Source of the DNA: Scedosporium boydii
Lineage: Eukaryota; Ascomycota; Sordariomycetes; Microascales; Microascaceae
DNA length: 49,967 nucleotides
Assembly: GCA_002221725.1 (NCBI GenBank)
Contig: NJFT01000271.1
Coordinates: 1-49,967 of the forward strand
Direction: 5' to 3'
Every line of letters starts with the position of its first letter. The first letter of the stretch is position 1. Positions 43,354 through 49,967 of the stretch are shown here, piece after piece. Both the position numbers and the translations under genes were made by a program. The notes beneath the pieces are model-generated. The model saw only the letters and a program-made list of their open reading frames with translations. It did no database searches and had not been told where the DNA came from.

Positions 43354-45504
43354 TTAGGCATTGATAGACCCATCATCTCGTGCTACACGAATAGCCCAGA
43401 TACAGCAGACAACCCAATAGAAAGCAGCAGACACCCCTAACTGGATAAGCAAGAGTTCAAATGTAAATCCCAATTGTGATGGTGGGATGATTAATAGGCA
43501 CAGCGTGGCAGTTAGAAGGCCAACTCCCAGGCATCTTTTGACACACCCTCGACCGAAGATATCCTTTTGAGGCCAAAACAACATCAAGCCGCATGAGAGA
43601 GAGGGACAGAAAAGGAATATCCAGGCCAATGACTGAGTAAAAAGCATTACTAATGGGTGGCTGACTATCTCCGTACCTTCCCCCACTGACGGAGAAAATA
43701 CGTAAATCGTAGCAAAAAGGATCCAGACTGCTATCTGAAGAAGGACGTACGGAAACCATGGCTTGTTTGCGATATTTGACTTTAGCTTCGGGGAGTGTGG
43801 AACATGAAGCCCGCAGAGAGCGCGTCTTCGGATTCTCTGAAAATTCGTCGGGTTGAGGAGAGGGCGAACCGGCGGCTTGTACTGTCGGGACTCGAAGAGT
43901 GGCGTTAGGATTCGCTATTATTAAACATAATTAGCCCCCAAGTCTTAACCATTCCTCAACAGGGACGGCATTTGCTTGGTCTTACTGGGAAATACGTCTG
44001 AGTTACCAAAGTGATTTGGACTTGGGGTCGCAGGGGAGAGGCAAGAAAGGGATATATTGGGTGAGGGAATGTTCAAACTCAGTTGCGGCGTCACACACAG
44101 TCGTGATGCCTTCACAGATACAATGAAACGAAATTCTCCTAGGTGATCGAATGTCGCCATCAGGGGCGCCACCAGCATGACAACAGCTATCACCTGTCCG
44201 AATCGCCAATCATTTTCGTCTTTTTGGCCAAGGGATCGATCCCGATGCAGTTGCAGTGTACCCCAGGCAGCCAAGGCCGCAACAATGTAGAGCTCGCGCT
44301 AGTGTCAGAAATACTTTTAATCAATCAGGTTGGTTTTTGGGGGGGGGGGATCTAACCTCGAAGGTTACAGAGGTGAATAGCCATAAATACATTTTTGCAG
44401 TAAACCCAATAGCGATTACTGGCTGATCTATGGCCATGTATAATAGTAGTGCCGTTCTAAATGGTCGTAGAGTTGATATTCGTTGAGCAACGGTAGCTTC
44501 AGCAATATTACGAACCCAACTTCGAACTTCGGAGGAAGCGGGGTCCAACGGGACTGTTGATGGGGTTCGCTTCTGACGTTTGGCAAAAAGCTTTAAGGTT
44601 GTACACACCTTCACGCCTTGTATAGTAGCTCCGGCTACTAGTAGGGCGAAGGAATATATGGCGAATAGATCGACCGACACGTATTTTGTTAATTCTGAGG
44701 GCCACTCGCTTGCTGGCAGATAATAGCAGCGCGCATTCCAGGTTGTTAAGTCGATCGAGTCCCAGTCTTCAACTCTAGCGGTGGGAGCAATGACGACAAG
44801 GAGTAGGGCGACAAGTATAGCCATAAAGAGTAGGCGTACATTGCGCTGCATCTGGTGGTTATAAAAGTATGTCCTTAGACAAGTAAGAGCGGAGAAATGC
44901 GTGACGGTGGAGAACCAGGCAAGGCGGCCTATAATTTTCCAGTGATAACCAGAGAGCGGCCGTCTGAGAGTGGCAAGTCCACTTATGAGTATCGCAATGC
45001 CGGATATCAGTTGCAGATCGCTCATCACCATTATGAGCTGAGTGACCCGTGTCAGAAGCTTATCAACCTAAACAAGCCGGCGGCCTTTTACCTTGCTAAA
45101 AATAATATCCAGCTTCTGAGCTTTCTCGGGGTCTCGCGACGTAGGGAGGCCGAACCGTTGGGCGACTGGCTTATAAAATGCAGCTTTTATGTCGTATATC
45201 AATTTGTCCACCGGATTCGGGCGTCGGAGGGAGTTTTCTGTAGAGTCGTACTTGCGGTAAGGGTTGCGGGTTGGGTCGAAGCCAAAGAGATAGTAAAGAA
45301 GAAAGAAGAAAACCGACAGCCAGGCAGTGCCCATGAAGCCAATGACTACCTGTTTCGGTTTAAGCGTTAGATTTCATATACACAGATAAATTATTTCCAT
45401 CTTCTGCAGTTAAGGTATTATGGAATATAATGAAATCTTACTCCAATGCCAGCAATATCTGGGTCTGGTTGGGGCTCCAGCGGCTCCGGGCAGTTGACGG
45501 CCAT
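43354..45504 (-). CDS. fungal multi-pass integral membrane protein, function unknown
   Basis: Five exons (45504-45442, 45349-45092, 45067-44357, 44292-44122, 43914-43354) in phase encode about 587 residues. It starts MAVNCPEPLEPQPDPDIAGI with the short polar lead typical of a widespread fungal integral membrane family, then a first helix FMGTAWLSVFFFLLYYLFG. LQLISGIAILISGLATL, WKIIGRLAWFSTVTHFSALT, LLFMAILVALLLVVIAPTAR, LFAIYSFALLVAGATIQGVK and at least four more membrane segments follow. The fourth intron (about 207 bases) is long for this window, so a small extra exon cannot be excluded. An 11-G run (44339-44349) lies in the third intron. No enzymatic motif seen. Confidence 0.72.
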
Positions 45505-46144
45505 GGCGACGATTCTAAATCTCTCAGAATGTAGAATATAAGAGCCAAGAAGAATATGAGATCGAGTATTCGAAGAAGGGAAACGGGGAAAAAAAATTTC
45601 TACCCCCCAAGACCAGGCTGGGAGCTAAATATACTACGCCTGCATTATCAACGCCATGCGCTTCAGCAGTACTGCATGACCAATAATGAATGACTGGCAA
45701 AAGGAATTGGTATTTTCAGCTTCCGCGTGATAAATATTGGCTTTACACACTTGATCAAGCCTTCCTGTCCCCCATTCGGAAACGATTGAACGAACTTGTT
45801 TCCTGAGAGATGTGGTGGAATAATTGATAGATTAAAGGTGATTTACAATTGCCTGCAGTAGTCCAGCTGCTCTTGGAACGGCGTTAGAAGCTCCATCAGC
45901 GAGAACTGGTGTACGGGGAGTTCTTCCCAGTCCGAGGGAATGGTCGCGGACTCTTGGAAAAGGGGAGTTCTGGGTTGGCATGAGAGTTGATGGGATAGAT
46001 ATATTAATTATTATTAGAACGCGCTCTCCCTCGAGATTAAACTGTGCTAATGTTGAACTTCACTTCTCCAACTAGCATCCGAGTATTACTGTCAGATTGT
46101 TAGCACATGGGAAAGGCCCAGTCGACCGACGCTATAGAGGGGAC
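45505..46144. other. promoter / 3' region, no gene seen
   Basis: Lies between the start of the membrane protein gene and the stop of the ArAE-like gene. No coding or RNA feature recognised. Confidence 0.4.
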
Positions 46145-49100
46145 TCACTCTAGTAGCAACTTGAGCTCCTTATTGAACGTCATCCTCAGCACCTCCAAAG
46201 CAATGAAGGCAACAAATGCCGGGTATCTCGCATTTTTAATATGCAGCAATTCGTAATTCAACCTTTGAAGCTGCTTCGCTAACGGAAAAGGCTCAGAAAC
46301 TGTCAAGAACGGCGGCAGTGGTTGTCCGTTCATCATGGCCGATCCAAGGTGGCACAGCAAGGCGGTCGTACTATGAGACTGGAAATCCGTCGACTGAAGC
46401 GCAGCCGCGGCTAGATTTGACACCCACTCCGTTGTTCCATCGACCGCTGATACCGCATCGGATATGTTCTCGCGAGACGTTTCTGCTGAGAGTGTGCGGC
46501 CCATGTGTGCCATCAGCGCCACAATGCTGAGGCTCTGTTGAGTGGCTCCAATCATGCTCTCGTAGATGCGTGAGGGGAACTTGCCTCCCACAGGCGGTTC
46601 GTACGTGGCGAAGTGGCTGTGCATTTTTAATGCGTCGAGGGAGAGAAGCTGTTTCTTGTAGAGCTTGCTGGCGATGGCTTCGAGTTCGGCGTTTGGGTAC
46701 ACAGCAATACTGCTACTGCCATCTTGGGACTCGATGCGGTGGCTATTGATCCACAGCTCAATAGTCGTATGCATGACGCTGTAGAGACGTCCGAGATTGA
46801 ATAGATTCTGGCCCATGAGTTTCGGGACCTTGGACTTGGCCGTAATGGGAAAGGGGAAGACGACCCAGAAGAAGGAGACGACGCAGCCGACGACGACTGC
46901 GACAAATTTATAGGGGCCGAAGAGATAGATGGGATAGTATGGTTGTCCATTGGATTCGGACCTTTCATGACCTAGTTTCTCGGCCTAGTAAATACATCGT
47001 AAGCACTCACTCAGACGCGTGTTGAATGTGGGCAGAATTGCTCACATTTACCTCGTAGCCAATGGCCACGTTTAATGTGATGATGGCGATCATCGCGGTG
47101 CCAAAGTATTTGGGCATCTTGACATAAACGTAAAACTGGACACCGAGTTAGGAATCTGTCGGTTCGGAGGCCCTAGCAAACTTACCAGGATGACGTTGGA
47201 TAGGTAGAGAAAGACAAGAACACCGGCGGCATGTCCAACAACAATGTACCACGACGCGAAGCTCAAGGCAATGGCAGCAAGCGTGGCCAATATTCGACTA
47301 AAGAATCCAAACAAGGTCTGTCCGCTCGTTGGGCTCATTCCTATCACGACCACGACCATGGCCCAGACGCCTCTTTGCCGGATAAAGAATTCTTGTGTGT
47401 CTTGCAAAAAGGCGACGATACCGATACATAGAGAGGCCGCTGCCACCCGCAGGCCAAACATGCTCAGATCGGAGCCTAAGAAACGGGTGATCTTGCTTAA
47501 GCCGCCACCCCAGCGTTCCCACGTATTGACGGGCACGAGATGCGATGGATCGGCAACCTTGGCGCCCTCTTCGAAATCTCGCGGTTGGGAAAAGTCCGAG
47601 TACACTGATGGCTCCTCAGGGGTCTCCGAATCATGGTTGTACCACTCCCAGAAGGTTGGGTAGATTAGACGCGACCGAGACATTGTCCCATCGTCAACCT
47701 TGCTCGTGGCAAAGGCAACGATAGAGGAGACGGCGTCCGCCACTAGGTCCTCCATATAAAATATGTATAGCGCAAGGCAGTACTCGTGTTGGATGCCCAA
47801 GGACTCTTCAACCAGGACGTCCGCTTGTTCGGAATGCTCGATAAGCTCCTTGATAGCCTGCTTGCGACGTGAGAGATCCTTGAGGCTGCGCGTGAAGTCC
47901 TCAATAAAGGTTGGACTTGTGGGGTCGAGAGAGATAGAAATCTCATCAAGATCAACCAATTCGACGCTTTGGCGCTCAGATGGTTGGTCTTGGCCATGAT
48001 AAGGAGGAAACCATGGTTGTTGGACCACCTCAAGTGTAGAAAGGAAGTACCCCAAGCCAACGCGCACAAGAAGCGACAACTCATTAAGTGACGCGCGTAG
48101 GCCCTGCACAATATGCGCTGTCTTACGCTCAGCGGCGCTAGTCTGTGCTGTAGATTCCATGCTCTCTCGTATCTCTTCCGTGAAGACAGGGTCGGTCTCC
48201 AAAAAGTGGTCGAGGATAGTAGGGAAAGCTGCTATTCCAGAGAGGGTTAGGAGTAGTTTTCGGAAAAGCTCTGAGATTTTCTCAAGATCGACGGCGGATA
48301 GCTTTCCCCAGGCAAGTTCAATCTTGGCGTATCCTAGGTTCGCCTGTATTTTGGCGTCGAGGGCGTTGAGGCCGTTCACTGCCTTCGTGACTCTGTCACG
48401 AGCTACCTGAATGCCGTCGGTGTCCGCTGCTGTCCGGAGAGTTTGAACGGTTTGCACGGTTTGAAGGTCGGGTTCCTCTAGCAGCGCAGGGGTGGCGAGC
48501 AAAACCTCGTCAGGGGTCTCATGAACGAAGTCTACCACCGCTCCTAGGGCGGCTTGAGCCTGACTGATGTAGTCCTGAATGCCCGTGAAAATCGTTCCCC
48601 GACAGGTGCTGGGTAGGATGAAGAGGGACACGCCTGCGGCCATGGCGAACCCCACGAGGAAGGATTTGAATATTCGCCAAATGAACCTGATACCATCATC
48701 CATGGTTTCCATCGCGCCCGTTCGAGTAAGGATAACGACGGTTAGCAAAGAAAAGCATACCCCTGGGTCTTGATGCTCGGCTGGCTTCCACGCACGAAAC
48801 GTGTTGCCAATCCTACCTCCAAGATTCCAATCTTTAGTCTGAGAGAATATCGGAATAGTGCACTTCCAAGAAAAACATACCATATCATGAAAAATAGGAA
48901 TACACCAGAAACAGCGCATGCACTAGAATTATAAGAAAAATACTGCCCCTGGACTGAACCGCCACTGTTTTCTCTCGCTTTTACGGCGCAGAAAAGGGCT
49001 AGGACGCAAAGGGCCAACGATAACCCTGAAGCAAGAATGCAGTATAGCAATGTCTTGAGGAACCTAGCTCTCGGAAACAACGGCTGCGAGGCGAGGGAGA

Positions 49101-49360
49101 GCAAAACTGAGAAATAGCCGGCGGTGGTCATCATGTTGGCAACAGCATCTGCTTGGAAACTAACAGAAACGGGGTTCGTTAGGGGAGGAAATCCAGATTC
49201 CATCAAAGAAAACGAATTGGAAATCTACTCACATAGCGATGCATAACACGGGTGCTAGGGAGCCCTTCATCATCTTAAGGAGGGTCTCCAGATCCATGTC
49301 CAACTCGGACCACCACGTTTTGGGGCTCAGCCATCTTTGATATGAGTGGTCAGTCGTCAT
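46145..49360 (-). CDS. ArAE/FUSC-type membrane transporter (DUF2421, BRE4-like)
   Basis: Five exons (49360-49233, 49159-48761, 48686-47186, 47135-47052, 46984-46145) in phase encode about 983 residues. The N-terminal half matches the putative ER transporter 6TM domain: FQADAVANMMTTAGYFSVLL, LASGLSLALCVLALFCAVKA, FLVGFAMAAGVSLFILPSTC. A long soluble helical segment follows, then a second membrane block (MFGLRVAAASLCIGIVAFLQ, RQRGVWAMVVVVIGMSPTSG, LATLAAIALSFASWYIVVGH), which is the FUSC/aromatic-acid-exporter-type domain, and a C-terminal DUF2421 region (AIASKLYKKQLLSLDALKMH). Homology suggests export or intracellular transport of organic acids; yeast Bre4 affects brefeldin A sensitivity. Substrate unknown. 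Frame intact. Confidence 0.85.
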
Positions 49361-49967
49361 GGCGTGCCTCTGGGGGATCTCGCTCGTCTAATTGCAGCTC
49401 TACCTTCGTAAATCGAGAGGTTCACGTGCCATTGCCCGTGAGTATCCTGCTCGCTACAGGTAGAATTGTCATGGAGAGGGCCACAAGTAGTTGGCAAAAA
49501 CCAAGGCTGGGCAGTTGGACCGATACTGAAGCCGAAATCCCATGCGATCTTCGGAAGAGAAAAAAATATTCCCCGATCGAGAGGCTAATGCAGATCGGGT
49601 TAGGCCTTGTTGATGAACAGATGAAATGCCGGACTCGGATCTGATCTGATGTTGGGCGGGTGTGCTTACATCAGCCGCTCAGGTGTGGCATTGAAAAATT
49701 ATGTGGTCTGAAACTGCAGATCTAGACGAGTTTGATCAAGACAAGAAAGTTCATTAACAATGTCCAACATCAACTCTCCCTAGGCGAGGGCCCTAGATGA
49801 CCTTCCCCTTGATACTCTTGCCTCTGTGGGAGCCATGATTTACCAATTTTCAACCTATCGCTTGTGGTGGTAGACCCCCTGCCCTGGGCCCTACCTTACT
49901 CTTCCCAGCCTTGAGGAGAATGGCCGATGGCATCGGAAAGAGGGGGGGGGGGGGGGGGGGGGGGGTT
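49361..49967. other. upstream region ending in a 24-G run
   Basis: Contains the promoter of the ArAE-like gene. No further gene is supported. A run of 24 G at 49942-49965 lies at the window edge. Confidence 0.5.
49942..49965. repeat. poly-G homopolymer, 24 bases
   Basis: Uninterrupted G tract two bases before the window end. Shorter 11-G runs occur at 36371-36381 and 44339-44349. Long G runs are error-prone in sequencing and often lie at contig ends or gaps. Confidence 0.85.

Noticed and set aside
1..49967. CRISPR arrays, bacterial operons or prokaryotic promoters
   Set aside because: No regularly spaced repeats; spliced fungal genes throughout show the DNA is eukaryotic.

Overview
The window is nuclear DNA of a filamentous ascomycete, most probably a eurotiomycete of the Aspergillus/Penicillium type. 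Evidence: short introns (about 50-140 nt) with GTRNGT-like donors and CTAAC-like branch sites, fungus-specific families (CFEM, Zn2Cys6 regulator, 2EXR, DUF3176, LysM, LaeA-like methyltransferase, fungal ArAE/DUF2421 proteins), and a tRNA-Ile gene with an intron after position 37. No species is claimed. Exon limits were set by hand from splice signals, reading phase and family conservation; start codons and weak donors are the least certain parts.

Layout: 0.4-1.4 kb, a CFEM membrane protein. 2.0-15.2 kb, an aromatic-acid (homogentisate) catabolic cluster: an MFS anion/cation-symporter-type transporter (-), a Zn2Cys6 regulator (-), homogentisate 1,2-dioxygenase hmgA (-), then divergently a CYP504-type P450 (+), maleylacetoacetate isomerase maiA (+) and fumarylacetoacetase fahA (+). 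Together they would hydroxylate a phenylacetate to homogentisate, open the ring, isomerise the product and cleave it to fumarate and acetoacetate, with uptake and control encoded alongside. The promoters share a CGGAAT motif, densest before the transporter and between hmgA and the P450. No 4-hydroxyphenylpyruvate dioxygenase gene was found.

15.7-24.5 kb is accessory: two unrecognised genes, a frame-broken secreted protein resembling the C-terminal part of large fungal chitinases, a relic of a UvrD-type helicase and a 2EXR protein. 25.0-32.0 kb holds an HpcH/HpaI aldolase, an amino-acid permease, an unidentified coding-like fragment and a DUF3176 membrane protein, all on the minus strand. 32.5-41.0 kb holds a LysM protein with a broken tail, tRNA-Ile(AAU), a PARG-like macrodomain protein, a LaeA-like methyltransferase with one frameshift and a Rei1-like zinc-finger protein. 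41.3-49.4 kb holds an F-box protein and two large multi-pass membrane proteins. The window ends in a run of 24 G.

Main points for follow-up: the compact catabolic regulon with its candidate operator, and the concentration of single-base frame breaks in the 17.8-38.8 kb accessory part while the catabolic genes are intact.
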